A stretch of 64,000 nt of DNA, from positions 3,348,001-3,412,000 of the forward strand of contig NZ_CP117849.1 of NCBI RefSeq assembly GCF_026151165.2. The letters run 5' to 3'. The translations under genes were made by a program, and so were the position numbers. Source of the stretch: Cryobacterium sp. SO2. Its GTDB lineage: Bacteria > Actinomycetota > Actinomycetes > Actinomycetales > Microbacteriaceae. Positions within the stretch are counted from its first letter, which is position 1. Each line of letters begins with the position of its first letter. Shown here one piece after another: positions 15,611 through 23,141 of the stretch. Below the pieces are notes generated by a model. The model had not been told where the DNA came from, did not search any database, and saw only the letters and a list, made by a program, of their open reading frames with translations.

Positions 15611-15676
15611 GAGTTGCCCCCGAACGCACGAGTTGCCCCGCTGAACCGGAGCAACTCGTCCGGGGCGGGGCAACTC
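15611..15676. repeat. nested palindromic intergenic element (type D)
   Basis: Perfect outer arms GAGTTGCCCC (15611-15620) and GGGGCAACTC (15667-15676) enclose inner arms CGAGTTGC (15629-15636) and GCAACTCG (15651-15658). The element is 66 bases and fills the space between the convergent esterase and DUF5997 genes. One copy is seen. Confidence 0.65.
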
Positions 15677-15693
15677 GATGAAGAAACGGCGAG

Positions 15694-16134
15694 CTAGGAG
15701 CGCTTGCGCGCGGCCTGCTCGTTCTGGGCGGCGAAGCGTTCGGCGTGCGCCTTCTTGCGGGCACGCTCGGCGTCGCGGTCCTTCACGCGGATCTGCTCCT
15801 CGCGCACCTCGAACTGGGTGGCGCGCTCGGTGACCAGCCAGGCCGGCGGCTGCTGCAGCAGCGCGAGGATCTCGGCGCTGGTGAGCGGCTCGGTCACCTC
15901 GCCCCGGGCCAGGCCCGAGATCGAGACGCCGAGCTTGGCGGCGACAACCTGCTTGGGGTGCGGACCGTTGGCGCGCAGCTCGGTGAGCCATTCCGGCGGG
16001 GTAGCCTCGAGGGCGGCCAGCTCGGTGCGGGACACCGGGGTGGACTGGAACTCCTCGGGTGCTGCTTCGAGCAGAATCCCGAGCTTCTGGGCAGCCGTGG
16101 CCGGCTTCATGGTCTGGGGCTTCTTCTCGCTCAT
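15694..16134 (-). CDS. DUF5997 family protein
   Basis: This 146-residue protein resembles the actinobacterial DUF5997 family: MKPATAAQKLGILLEAAPEEF, then ELAALEATPPEWLTELRANG, and an HTH-looking PKQVVAAKLGVSISGLARG segment (about residues 60-80). The C-terminus is a basic helix. I see a possible DNA-binding helix-turn-helix but no known ligand. TACGCT lies exactly six bases before the ATG, a leaderless arrangement. It is divergent from a LysR-type effector-domain gene that lacks its own HTH; my recollection is that these two families occur side by side in actinobacteria, suggesting joint function. Confidence 0.75.
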   Translation of the reverse strand: MSEKKPQTMKPATAAQKLGILLEAAPEEFQSTPVSRTELAALEATPPEWLTELRANGPHPKQVVAAKLGVSISGLARGEVTEPLTSAEILALLQQPPAWLVTERATQFEVREEQIRVKDRDAERARKKAHAERFAAQNEQAARKRS

Positions 16135-16267
16135 AGTTCCAGCGTATAGCCTGAGAGCACTAAGGTTTCGGGCCCTTCGCCCTGACGCCACCGAAACGGC
16201 CCGGCGCCTGCCCAGTGCACGCAGCCGCGCGGCCATCACCACACACTGACACACGCACTACGAGAGG

Positions 16268-17065
16268 ATGCCGGTGACCTTTTCCATTGCCTTCGTCGCC
16301 GGGGTCACCCCCACCAAGTGGACCCGCATCTGGGCCGAGCGCCGCCCGGAGGTGGACCTCGAGGTCTTCCGCACCGACGCGTCCGAGCAGGAGGCCGTGC
16401 TGCGTGACGGCCGTGCCGACGTGAGCCTGGTGCGCATGCCGATCGACGAAGAGGGCCTGAGCCTGATCAACCTGTACAACGAGATCCCCGTGGTGGTCGT
16501 GGCCAAGGATCACTTCCTGGCCGACGCCGACAGCGTGGTGGTGGCCGACCTGGTCGAGGAGCACCTGCTGCAGGACCCCGCCGAGGTGCCGGAGTGGCGC
16601 GCCGTGGCCCTGGAGGTGCGCGACGGCAGCCGCCGTGCCCTGCCGCCGATGCGCGACATGGACGAGACCATGGAACTGGTCGCCGCCGGGGTGGGCATCG
16701 TCATCGTGCCGCATTCGGTGGCCCGGCTGCACAGCCGCAAGGATGTCGTCTCCCGCCCGGTGGAGGACACCGCGGAGAGCCGCATCGCGCTGGCCTGGCG
16801 CACCGTGGACACCACGCCGGACGTGGAGGAGTTCATCGGCATCGTGCGCGGCCGCACCAGGGACAGCTCACGCACCAACGCCGTCGCGGCTGGCGACGAG
16901 CCGGTGAAGAAGGAAAAGAAGACCGCGAAGGCCAAGGCCGCCGCGAAGGCCGTGCGTGCCGCCGCTGCCGCCGCCAAGCCGGCCACCCCGCGCAAAACGC
17001 AGAGCGCCGGGCGCACCCGTAACTCCCCCAGCCCGCAGGCCGGCAAGCGCCGCGGCGGTCGCTGA
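16268..17065 (+). CDS. LysR-type substrate-binding domain protein without HTH, with a histone-like tail
   Basis: This 265-residue protein starts directly in a LysR effector-binding fold: FSIAFVAGVTPTKWTRIWAE, LVRMPIDEEGLSLINLY, IPVVVVAKDHFL, MDETMELVAAGVGIVIVP and RIALAWRT. The usual 60-residue N-terminal winged helix is absent, and upstream sequence has no trace of one. From about residue 210 the protein becomes a Lys/Ala/Pro tail (KKEKKTAKAKAAAKAV, TPRKTQ) like histone H1 or actinobacterial nucleoid proteins, so DNA contact may be through the tail or a partner such as the divergent DUF5997 protein. Start ATG 16268 has GAGAGG upstream. Confidence 0.8.
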   Translation: MPVTFSIAFVAGVTPTKWTRIWAERRPEVDLEVFRTDASEQEAVLRDGRADVSLVRMPIDEEGLSLINLYNEIPVVVVAKDHFLADADSVVVADLVEEHLLQDPAEVPEWRAVALEVRDGSRRALPPMRDMDETMELVAAGVGIVIVPHSVARLHSRKDVVSRPVEDTAESRIALAWRTVDTTPDVEEFIGIVRGRTRDSSRTNAVAAGDEPVKKEKKTAKAKAAAKAVRAAAAAAKPATPRKTQSAGRTRNSPSPQAGKRRGGR

Positions 17066-17081
17066 CCCGAGTACCGCGGAG

Positions 17082-17714
17082 TCAGGCCGGCGAGACCGGT
17101 TGGCGCAGCACGGTCTTGAGTTTCTCCGGCGCGGCCCGGCGGGGGTCGCCGAGGTACACCTCGTGGTGCCGGCCTCGTTCGTGCAGTCCCGCAGCGGGCA
17201 GCACCTCGCCGTGCAACCTGGCGAGCGCCGGCGCCTCGTCGTCGTAGGAGCCCACGTGCAGCAGCTGCGCGCAGAGGCCCTCGTCGAGCCGCTCGATGCG
17301 CACCCTCTCAAGTGCCGGCAGCGGCTTCTGGGTGGTGGCGGCCTTGGCACCCGCCGCCGCGATCGCCTCCTGGATCTCTGCATCATTCACCCAATCCGGC
17401 TGGCCGATCAGCATGGTCCAGCTCCAGGCATCCTTGTCGCGGGCGCTGAACACGGCCGCGTCGTCGGCGTACCAGAGCCCCTCCAACGGGGCCACCACCA
17501 GGTCGCGGCCGGCGTGCTTTTTCGCGAACTTCACGGTGTACGCCACGACGTAGAGCGCCTCGACCGCCTGAGTGTGGGCCGGGGCGGTGTTCGGGTCGCC
17601 GTGCCCGTCGACGGCGAGGAATCGTTGCGGCGGCACCACCAGCGTCTGCCAGTCCCGGTTCGTGGGGCCGTACAGAGCCCGCAACTCGCGCTTCACGTCG
17701 TAGGGAAGACCCAC
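17082..17714 (-). CDS. GyrI-like small-molecule-binding domain protein
   Basis: This protein of about 210 residues has the GyrI-like (SHS2/SOUL-type) fold: DWQTLVVPPQRFLAVDGHGDP, ALYVVAYTVKF, VVAPLEGLWY, WSWTMLIGQPDWV and LCAQLLHVGSYDDE, with the conserved Trp and Glu residues of the drug-binding cleft. Such proteins sequester or hydrolyse cyanide-like and amphipathic compounds, or sense drugs. Several GTG starts lie close together; 17714 is chosen for family alignment, 17696 and 17726 being possible. It starts inside the last bases of the VOC gene and is probably co-transcribed with it and the ABC genes. Confidence 0.78.
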   Translation of the reverse strand: MGLPYDVKRELRALYGPTNRDWQTLVVPPQRFLAVDGHGDPNTAPAHTQAVEALYVVAYTVKFAKKHAGRDLVVAPLEGLWYADDAAVFSARDKDAWSWTMLIGQPDWVNDAEIQEAIAAAGAKAATTQKPLPALERVRIERLDEGLCAQLLHVGSYDDEAPALARLHGEVLPAAGLHERGRHHEVYLGDPRRAAPEKLKTVLRQPVSPA

Positions 17715-17733
17715 CACCGCGACCACGGCCGGC

Positions 17734-18120
17734 TCAGTTCTGCAGCACGGAGAGAATATTGCCTGCCGGGTCGGTGAACCAGGCGATCCTCGGGTCGCCG
17801 TTGGCGATACCGCGATCGTCCTGCTCGAAGCCGTCGACGTCGTAGTGCAGGAACTCCACACCGCGTTCGGCGAGAACGTCGACGGTCTGGTTGATGTCGG
17901 CCACCGCCAGGTTGAGGATCGTGAACCCCGCCGGCACGTGGTCGGGCTTGGGGTAGATGATCACGTCGGCCCCGCCGGGCAGGATCAGCCGCAACAGGCC
18001 CATGCCGCCGTCGGTCACCTCGAGCCCGAGAACGTCGCGGTAGAAGGCGCGGGCGGCCTCGATGTCGGGCACGGCGAAGCCGCTGAAGCCGTGCAGGTAG
18101 TCCAGATCGATCGTCGGCAT
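17734..18120 (-). CDS. VOC (glyoxalase/bleomycin-resistance) family protein
   Basis: This 128-residue single VOC domain shows GFAVPDIEAARAFYRDVLGLEV, LILPGGADVIIYPKPDHVPAGFTILN, and the C-terminal DPRIAWFTDPAGNILSVLQ with the metal-ligand Glu position occupied by Asn, so metal dependence is uncertain. Small VOC proteins bind antibiotics or isomerise metabolites. GAGGGG precedes the ATG. It lies just downstream of the ABC efflux pair and just upstream of the GyrI-like gene, all in one direction, which favours a drug-resistance role for the cluster. Confidence 0.85.
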   Translation of the reverse strand: MPTIDLDYLHGFSGFAVPDIEAARAFYRDVLGLEVTDGGMGLLRLILPGGADVIIYPKPDHVPAGFTILNLAVADINQTVDVLAERGVEFLHYDVDGFEQDDRGIANGDPRIAWFTDPAGNILSVLQN

Positions 18121-18152
18121 GAGGGTCCCCTCGTCGTGGTGCGCGAGCCCGG

Positions 18153-18992
18153 TCAGCGGGAGCTGATCAAGGCGAACTTGCGGATACAGAGTGGCACGAA
18201 TACCACCAGCAGCACAGCGACACCGATCAGCACTGTGGCCACCGGGTTCTGCAGCGTCCAGACATCCGGTACCGGCGCACTGCCCTCGTTGCCGAACAGC
18301 TCCCTGGCGGCCTGCACGAGCGCGGACACCGGGTTGAGCTCGGCGAAGATCCGCAGCGGCGTTGGCAGGGTCTCGATCGGCACGAACGCGTTGGAGATGA
18401 ACGTGATCGGGAACAGGATGATGAACGACGCGTTGTTGATCACCTCAGGCGAGCGCACGCTCATGCCCAGCAGTGCCATCACCCAACTGAACGCGTAGCT
18501 GAACAGCAGCAGCAGGCCCAGGCCGGCGAAGAACTCACCCACCGACGAGTTGACCCGCCAGCCCACCAGGAAACCGGTGGCCATCATGATGATCATCGAG
18601 ATCGTGTTGAGCACCAGGTCGCCGTTGGTGCGGCCGACGAGCACGGCGGATGAACTCATCGGCAGGCTGCGGAACCTGTCGATGATGCCGTCCTTGAGGT
18701 CTTGCGCCATGGCCGACCCCGAGAAGGTGGAACCGAACACCACGGTCTGGGCGAAGATGCCGGCCATCAGGAACTGCACGTAATCGGTGCCCTGCACCGC
18801 GATGGCGCCGGCATACACCTGGCTGAACAGGAGCACGAACATGATCGGCTGGATGACGGCGAAGACGAGCATGTCCGGCGTGCGCTTGATCTTGATGAGG
18901 TTGCGCTTGGTCGTCGTCCACCCGTCAGAGGACCACAGGGACAGCGGGTTCCAGGTGGGTGTCGGGGCGGGCCGGGTGGCGGTGGCGGTCAT
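18153..18992 (-). CDS. ABC-2 type (DrrB-like) transporter permease
   Basis: This 279-residue membrane protein has six predicted helices in the ABC-2 arrangement: LVFAVIQPIMFVLLFSQVYAG after a cytosolic N-terminus, FLMAGIFAQTVVFGSTFSGSA, the conserved DLKDGIIDRFRSLPMSSSAVL loop, then NTISMIIMMATGFLVGW, LLLLFSYAFSWVMALLGM, a helix with PITFISNAFVPIETLP, and a final helix near the C-terminus. DrrB-type permeases export anthracyclines or lipids. Its ATG overlaps the stop of the ATPase gene (ATGA), so the two subunits are translationally coupled. Confidence 0.92.
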   Translation of the reverse strand: MTATATRPAPTPTWNPLSLWSSDGWTTTKRNLIKIKRTPDMLVFAVIQPIMFVLLFSQVYAGAIAVQGTDYVQFLMAGIFAQTVVFGSTFSGSAMAQDLKDGIIDRFRSLPMSSSAVLVGRTNGDLVLNTISMIIMMATGFLVGWRVNSSVGEFFAGLGLLLLFSYAFSWVMALLGMSVRSPEVINNASFIILFPITFISNAFVPIETLPTPLRIFAELNPVSALVQAARELFGNEGSAPVPDVWTLQNPVATVLIGVAVLLVVFVPLCIRKFALISSR

Positions 18993-19984
18993 TTCACCAA
19001 CTCCTGCTTCTCGTCTTCGTTCTCGCCGGCCGCCAGTTCGGCCTTGTGCCCGGTGAGCTTGAGGAAGACGTCGTCGAGGGTGGGCCGGCGCATCCCGGCG
19101 TCGTGCAGTTGGATGCCGGCGGCGCGCAGGTCGGCGAGCACGTGTTGCAGCGCCGGCGGCCCATCGGTGACGGCCACGTCGACGCCGCGGCCGTCGCTGG
19201 ACACCTGCGGTTCGTCGGCGCCGTACCGCGCGAGGACCTGGCGAGCGGCGTCGGCATCGGCCGCGTCGACGAGCGCGATCACCACCCGATGGCCGCCGAT
19301 CTGCGCCTTGAGCTCGTCTGAGGTGCCCTCGGCGATGACCCGGCCGTCGTCGATGACCGCGATGCTGTCCGCCAGCTGATCGGCCTCCTCGAGGTACTGG
19401 GTGGTGAGCAGCACCGTGGTGCCGTCGTCGACGAGCTTGTTGATCACACCCCACAGCGCCATCCGGCTGCGCGGGTCGAGCCCCGTGGTCGGTTCGTCGA
19501 GGAAGAGGATCTTGGGGTTGAAGACCAGGGCGCCGGCCAGGTCGATGCGTCGGCGCATGCCGCCGGAGAAGCCCTTCACCGGCCGGTTGCCCGCCGCGGT
19601 GAGTTCGAACAGGTCGATCAGCTCCTGCGCGCGACGCCGGGAGGCGGCACCACCGAGGTGATAGAGCCGGCCGACCATCTCGAGGTTCTCGAAGCCGGTG
19701 AGGTTTTCGTCGACGGCGGCATATTGGCCGGACACCCCGATGATGCTGCGCACCGCTTTCGGGTCGTCCAGCACATTGATGCCGTCCACGATCGCGGTGC
19801 CGGCATCCGGCCGGATGAGGGTGGTGAGGATCTTGACCACAGTGGTCTTGCCGGCGCCGTTCGGGCCGAGAATCGCCTTCACCGTGCCACGCGGCACGAC
19901 CAGGTCGAGCCCGGCGAGCGCGTGCACCGGCCCGGTCTTGGATTTGTAGGTCTTGGTGAGCCCGGAGGCTTCGATGATTGCCAT
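18989..19984 (-). CDS. ABC transporter ATP-binding protein (DrrA-like)
   Basis: This 331-residue ATPase of the daunorubicin-resistance (DrrA) type has Walker A GPNGAGKTT, Q-loop VSGQYAAVDE, signature FSGGMRRR, Walker B ILFLDEPTTGLD and H-loop-like TTQYLEEAD (Gln in place of the usual His, as is normal in DrrA proteins). The C-terminal 100 residues are the DrrA-specific domain ending TLDDVFLKLTGHKAEL. It pairs with the permease that follows. A divergent TetR gene 85 bases away is the likely regulator, and the shared spacer must hold both promoters. Confidence 0.93.
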   Translation of the reverse strand: MAIIEASGLTKTYKSKTGPVHALAGLDLVVPRGTVKAILGPNGAGKTTVVKILTTLIRPDAGTAIVDGINVLDDPKAVRSIIGVSGQYAAVDENLTGFENLEMVGRLYHLGGAASRRRAQELIDLFELTAAGNRPVKGFSGGMRRRIDLAGALVFNPKILFLDEPTTGLDPRSRMALWGVINKLVDDGTTVLLTTQYLEEADQLADSIAVIDDGRVIAEGTSDELKAQIGGHRVVIALVDAADADAARQVLARYGADEPQVSSDGRGVDVAVTDGPPALQHVLADLRAAGIQLHDAGMRRPTLDDVFLKLTGHKAELAAGENEDEKQELVK

Positions 19985-20069
19985 GTCATGCCCCTGCCGA
20001 TTCGGTGGGTATGCTGCTATGTGGACGTTGTAAACATGTGAGCTTTTATCGTAACGAAACGGATGCGTC

Positions 20070-20711
20070 ATGACAACGGGTTTCGGCGAATCCCCGGTGC
20101 GATCTTCGTACCGGCACGGCGATCTGCGTCGCGCCCTCATCGAGGCCGGCGTCGACCTCGCCGGAGAGGGTGGCCCTGCCGCGGTGGTGTTGCGTGAGGC
20201 GACCCGGCGTGCCGGCGTCACGCCCAACGCCGCGTACCGGCATTTCGCCGACCGTCAGGCCCTGTTGGAGGCGGTCTGCTCGAGCTGCCAGGCCCTGGTC
20301 GCTCGGGCCATCGAGGCCGACCAGGCCGCCGTCACGGCGCCGGATGCCGGCGAGCGCGCCCGGCTGCGGTTCCGCGCCGTGGGAACCGGCTACCTGCGTT
20401 TCGCCCTCGAGCAGCCCGGCCAGTTCCAGACCGCCTTCTCGGCCTCCTCCGACCTGGACAGCGCCACCAGCTCCGCCCGTGCGGGCGAGCAGGGCCTCAC
20501 GCCGTTCCAACTGCTCACCGTCGCGCTCGACGACCTCGTGACCGCAGGGCTGCTCCCGGCCCAGCGCCGGCCGGCGGCCGAGTTCCTGGCCTGGTCGGCC
20601 GTGCACGGCCTCGCCGAACTGTTCATCGACGGGCCGCTGCGCGCCCTGCCCGACGCGGTGAAGCAGGCTCTCATCACCCGGGTGATCGACATGGTGGAGC
20701 AGGGCCTGTAG
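20070..20711 (+). CDS. TetR family regulator, divergent from the efflux ABC genes
   Basis: This 213-residue regulator has an N-terminal TetR helix-turn-helix: RSSYRHGDLRRALIEAG, then VVLREATRRAGVTPNAAYRHF (about residues 33-53, with ANAAYRHF-like recognition helix) and ADRQALLEAV. The C-terminal helical domain, about 150 residues, would bind the inducer. Its position, divergent to the ABC pair and its VOC/GyrI companions, suggests it represses that operon and itself. The 85-base spacer has the imperfect ATGTGGACGTTGTAAACAT region that could be its operator; this is weak evidence. Confidence 0.88.
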   Translation: MTTGFGESPVRSSYRHGDLRRALIEAGVDLAGEGGPAAVVLREATRRAGVTPNAAYRHFADRQALLEAVCSSCQALVARAIEADQAAVTAPDAGERARLRFRAVGTGYLRFALEQPGQFQTAFSASSDLDSATSSARAGEQGLTPFQLLTVALDDLVTAGLLPAQRRPAAEFLAWSAVHGLAELFIDGPLRALPDAVKQALITRVIDMVEQGL

Positions 20712-20757
20712 CACCGCGGATGCACCGCCCCCTGCTCCCCGGCGCGGTCGCGCCCGC

Positions 20758-21579
20758 TCAGGGGATGCTCACCGGGCGTCCGGCGCCCCGCGTCTCGACC
20801 GTGGAATCACTCCGCCAGGCGACCGTGACGTCGAGCACTATGCCCGCGGTTCCGTCGGGCACGCCAGGGTGCAGGTCGGTGCTCTGCCAGGACAGGCGCA
20901 GCCCGGCGGAGGGGTAGGCCGATTCGGGAGCGCAAGTGGACAGGTAGCCGCTGCCCTCCGGCACCACCACGAGACAGATCATGTCGGAGTTGCTCCTCGC
21001 CGCGTAGTACGGCGAATCGGTCACCCCGTCGCCGTCGGCGTCCGTCCACCCGGCCGACCCCAGGTAGCGGAAGGATGTGGCTGCGAAGGCCTCCGGCATC
21101 GCCACGAGCGGCACGTCCTTGGCGGTCTGCAGCCGGGTGAAGACCTGTGCGGCCGGCACGGGCTCGCCGGCTGCCGCGGTGGCGGCGTCGGTGGGCGCGG
21201 GCGGCGTGGGACGGATGGCCATGCTGACGGTGCCGCCCAGCAAGGCCCCGAGCGCCACTGCCCCGGCCAGACCCGCGCCCAGCAGCACCCGTCGGCGCGG
21301 GGGCGGGCCGGGCTCCCCTGCGGCTGACTCCGTGGCAGGGTCGGTGGAGGAATCGGGAGCGAGACCGACGGCAGGATCGGCGGGATCGGCGGCGCGGCCC
21401 GGCTCGGGGCCAACCGCGTCGCTCACGGCCGGCTGTTCCGCCGCGAGCTCGGCCTGCAGCTCGAGCATCGCCCTCACCACGGCCGCGTCGCCGGCGGCGT
21501 CACCATCCGCGGCGTAGACCCGGCGCTGCAGGGCGCGCAGCCGCTCGTGCGGATCACCGTCACGCCCGTCCTGTGTCAC
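20758..21579 (-). CDS. single-pass membrane protein of unknown function
   Basis: This protein of about 273 residues has a cytosolic acidic N-terminal region with a short helix (LRALQRRVYAADGD), an Ala/Pro/Asp-rich low-complexity linker, RRR followed by one transmembrane helix near residues 95-115 (VLLGAGLAGAVALGALLGG), and an extracytoplasmic domain of about 150 residues with the pair of cysteines in DMICLVVV and LSTCAPES, which could form a disulfide. The layout resembles an anti-sigma factor, but no sigma gene is adjacent. Start chosen at GTG 21579; GTG 21603 is possible. Not recognised. Confidence 0.65.
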   Translation of the reverse strand: MTQDGRDGDPHERLRALQRRVYAADGDAAGDAAVVRAMLELQAELAAEQPAVSDAVGPEPGRAADPADPAVGLAPDSSTDPATESAAGEPGPPPRRRVLLGAGLAGAVALGALLGGTVSMAIRPTPPAPTDAATAAAGEPVPAAQVFTRLQTAKDVPLVAMPEAFAATSFRYLGSAGWTDADGDGVTDSPYYAARSNSDMICLVVVPEGSGYLSTCAPESAYPSAGLRLSWQSTDLHPGVPDGTAGIVLDVTVAWRSDSTVETRGAGRPVSIP

Positions 21580-21683
21580 GACTCTCCCGTCGTTGCTGCG
21601 CACATCCTGCCACGGAGACGATCAGCCAGGGGCGTGCCGTGGTGGCCATTGGCTGGGCGGCGTGCCGGTGGCAGGATGCCCGC

Positions 21684-22382
21684 ATGACGGCGACCGACGG
21701 CCAGACGGATCCGTGGGGTGGAACGCGCCAAGCCCGCTGGCAGCAGGCCGTGGACTGGCCGCTGACGGGCGCGGCCATCCTCTTCCTGCTGGCCTACTCG
21801 ATCACCGTGATCGCCGACGTCGACGTCGCGACCGCCGGAGTCCTGCGGGTCGTGATCGTGGTCAGCTGGGCGGTCTTCCCGGTGAGTTACGTCGTGGAGA
21901 TCATGCTCGCCCGGCACCCGTGGCAGTGGGCGGTACGCCATCCGTTGAGCCTGGTGTTTGTGCTGCTGCCGCTGCTTCGCCCGCTTCGGCTGCTGCGGGT
22001 CGTCGCGCACAGCACCGTGTTCCAGCATTCCGCGGGCACGGCCTTCCGCGCCAGGGTCCTGGTCTACCTCACTGGTGCGGCAACCCTGGTCACCTATATC
22101 GCCGCTCTCGCGGTTTTCGAAGCGGAACGAACGGCGCCGAACGCCAACATCGTCTCGTTCGGCGACTCGTTCTGGTGGGCCGCGGTGACCATCACCACCG
22201 TGGGCTACGGCGATTTCACGCCGGTCACCCTGCGCGGGCGCGGAATCGCCACCGCCCTGATGCTCGGCGGGGTGGGGGTCGTGGGCGTTCTCACGGCCAC
22301 GCTGTCGTCCTGGATCGTGCAGCGAGTATCGGAGCTCGAGGAGCGCAACGAGGTGCCGAAGACGGTCAAGCGACCCGAATAG
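21684..22382 (+). CDS. voltage-gated-type potassium channel
   Basis: This 232-residue ion channel has helices at about residues 24-44 and 50-75, an arginine-bearing S4-like segment LLPLLRPLRLLRVVAH, then a pore module with selectivity filter TVGYGD (about residue 175) between VTYIAALAVFEAE and the inner helix IATALMLGGVGVVGVLTATLS. A short coiled-coil tail follows. It is shorter than six-helix channels from some bacteria, lacking a full S1 segment or cytosolic ligand domain. The ATG at 21684 has AGGA upstream and also CAGGAT six bases before it. Confidence 0.88.
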   Translation: MTATDGQTDPWGGTRQARWQQAVDWPLTGAAILFLLAYSITVIADVDVATAGVLRVVIVVSWAVFPVSYVVEIMLARHPWQWAVRHPLSLVFVLLPLLRPLRLLRVVAHSTVFQHSAGTAFRARVLVYLTGAATLVTYIAALAVFEAERTAPNANIVSFGDSFWWAAVTITTVGYGDFTPVTLRGRGIATALMLGGVGVVGVLTATLSSWIVQRVSELEERNEVPKTVKRPE

Positions 22383-22404
22383 GGCCAGCGAGGCGGAAAT
22401 GATA

Positions 22405-22583
22405 CACTCTCCGAATACCCTTAACGAACCGCTGTGCCATTTTCAGTCGCGTGTTGTACCCAGTGACCTGCCCTGGGTATCTCGAATCGGCTGTCACAGC
22501 ACCGCGGAGGAGCACGTCTGCGCGCAGCGCCGGCGTCCGGGTGATACGTCAACCACGCTCAACGAATTATGAGGCTGCATCAG
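22405..22583 (+). promoter_or_regulatory. carD promoter candidate and long leader
   Basis: TACACT at 22405-22410 is the clearest -10-like hexamer upstream of carD and would give a leader of about 170 bases. The leader holds a hairpin TACCCAG (22457-22463)/CTGGGTA (22473-22479). GAGG lies nine bases before the carD ATG. Long leaders fit a regulated global transcription factor, but no known riboswitch is recognised. Confidence 0.4.
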
Positions 22584-23084
22584 ATGATTTTCGAAGTCGG
22601 CGAGACCGTCGTCTATCCCCACCACGGCGCAGCAACGATCACCGCGGTCGAGACCCGCACGATCAAGGGTGTCGAAAAGCGTTACATCACGCTCACCGTG
22701 CACCAGAGTGACCTGGCCATCAACCTGCCCATCGACAACGCCGAGCTCGTCGGCGTGCGCGATGTCATCGACGCCGCGGGTGTCGAGGCTGTCTTCGACG
22801 TGCTCCGCAGCGATGTCGAAGAAGAACCCAGCAACTGGTCGCGCCGTTACAAGGCCAACACCGAGAAGATGGGCAGCGGCAGCGTCTACCGCGTCAGCGA
22901 GGTCGTTCGCGACCTGTGGCGCCGCGACCGCATCTCCGGCGTCTCCGCCGGCGAGAAGCGGATGCTCATCAAGGCCCGCCAGGTTCTCGTCTCCGAGCTC
23001 GCGCTCGCGCAGAAGTCCACCGAAGAAGAGGCCTTCGTGACCCTCGACGACGTGCTGAATGCCAGCGTCGCCGAAGTCGCCTAG
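22584..23084 (+). CDS. carD: CarD family RNA polymerase-binding transcription factor
   Basis: CarD binds the RNA polymerase beta subunit and stabilises the open complex, particularly at rRNA promoters. The 166-residue protein has the N-terminal Tudor-like RNAP interaction domain IFEVGETVVYPHHGAATI...TIKGVEKRYI and the C-terminal helical DNA-binding domain with EEPSNWSRRYKAN and VVRDLWRRDRISGVSAGEKR, including the conserved Trp that wedges into the promoter fork. I choose ATG 22584 rather than 22569 because it matches the family start MIF. A strong hairpin begins 17 bases after the stop. Confidence 0.96.
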   Translation: MIFEVGETVVYPHHGAATITAVETRTIKGVEKRYITLTVHQSDLAINLPIDNAELVGVRDVIDAAGVEAVFDVLRSDVEEEPSNWSRRYKANTEKMGSGSVYRVSEVVRDLWRRDRISGVSAGEKRMLIKARQVLVSELALAQKSTEEEAFVTLDDVLNASVAEVA

Positions 23085-23100
23085 TCCCCACCTCTCACCC

Positions 23101-23141
23101 CGTCGCCGGATGAGCAACCGCCTGGTTGCCGTCCGGCGACG
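23101..23141 (+). terminator. hairpin after carD that contains the next start codon
   Basis: Arms CGTCGCCGGA (23101-23110) and TCCGGCGACG (23132-23141) pair perfectly, and inner GCAACC/GGTTGC extends the stem. It lacks a T-tract. The ATG of the GH114 gene lies at 23110, inside the left arm, so the hairpin could both end carD transcripts and limit translation of the next gene. Confidence 0.5.
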
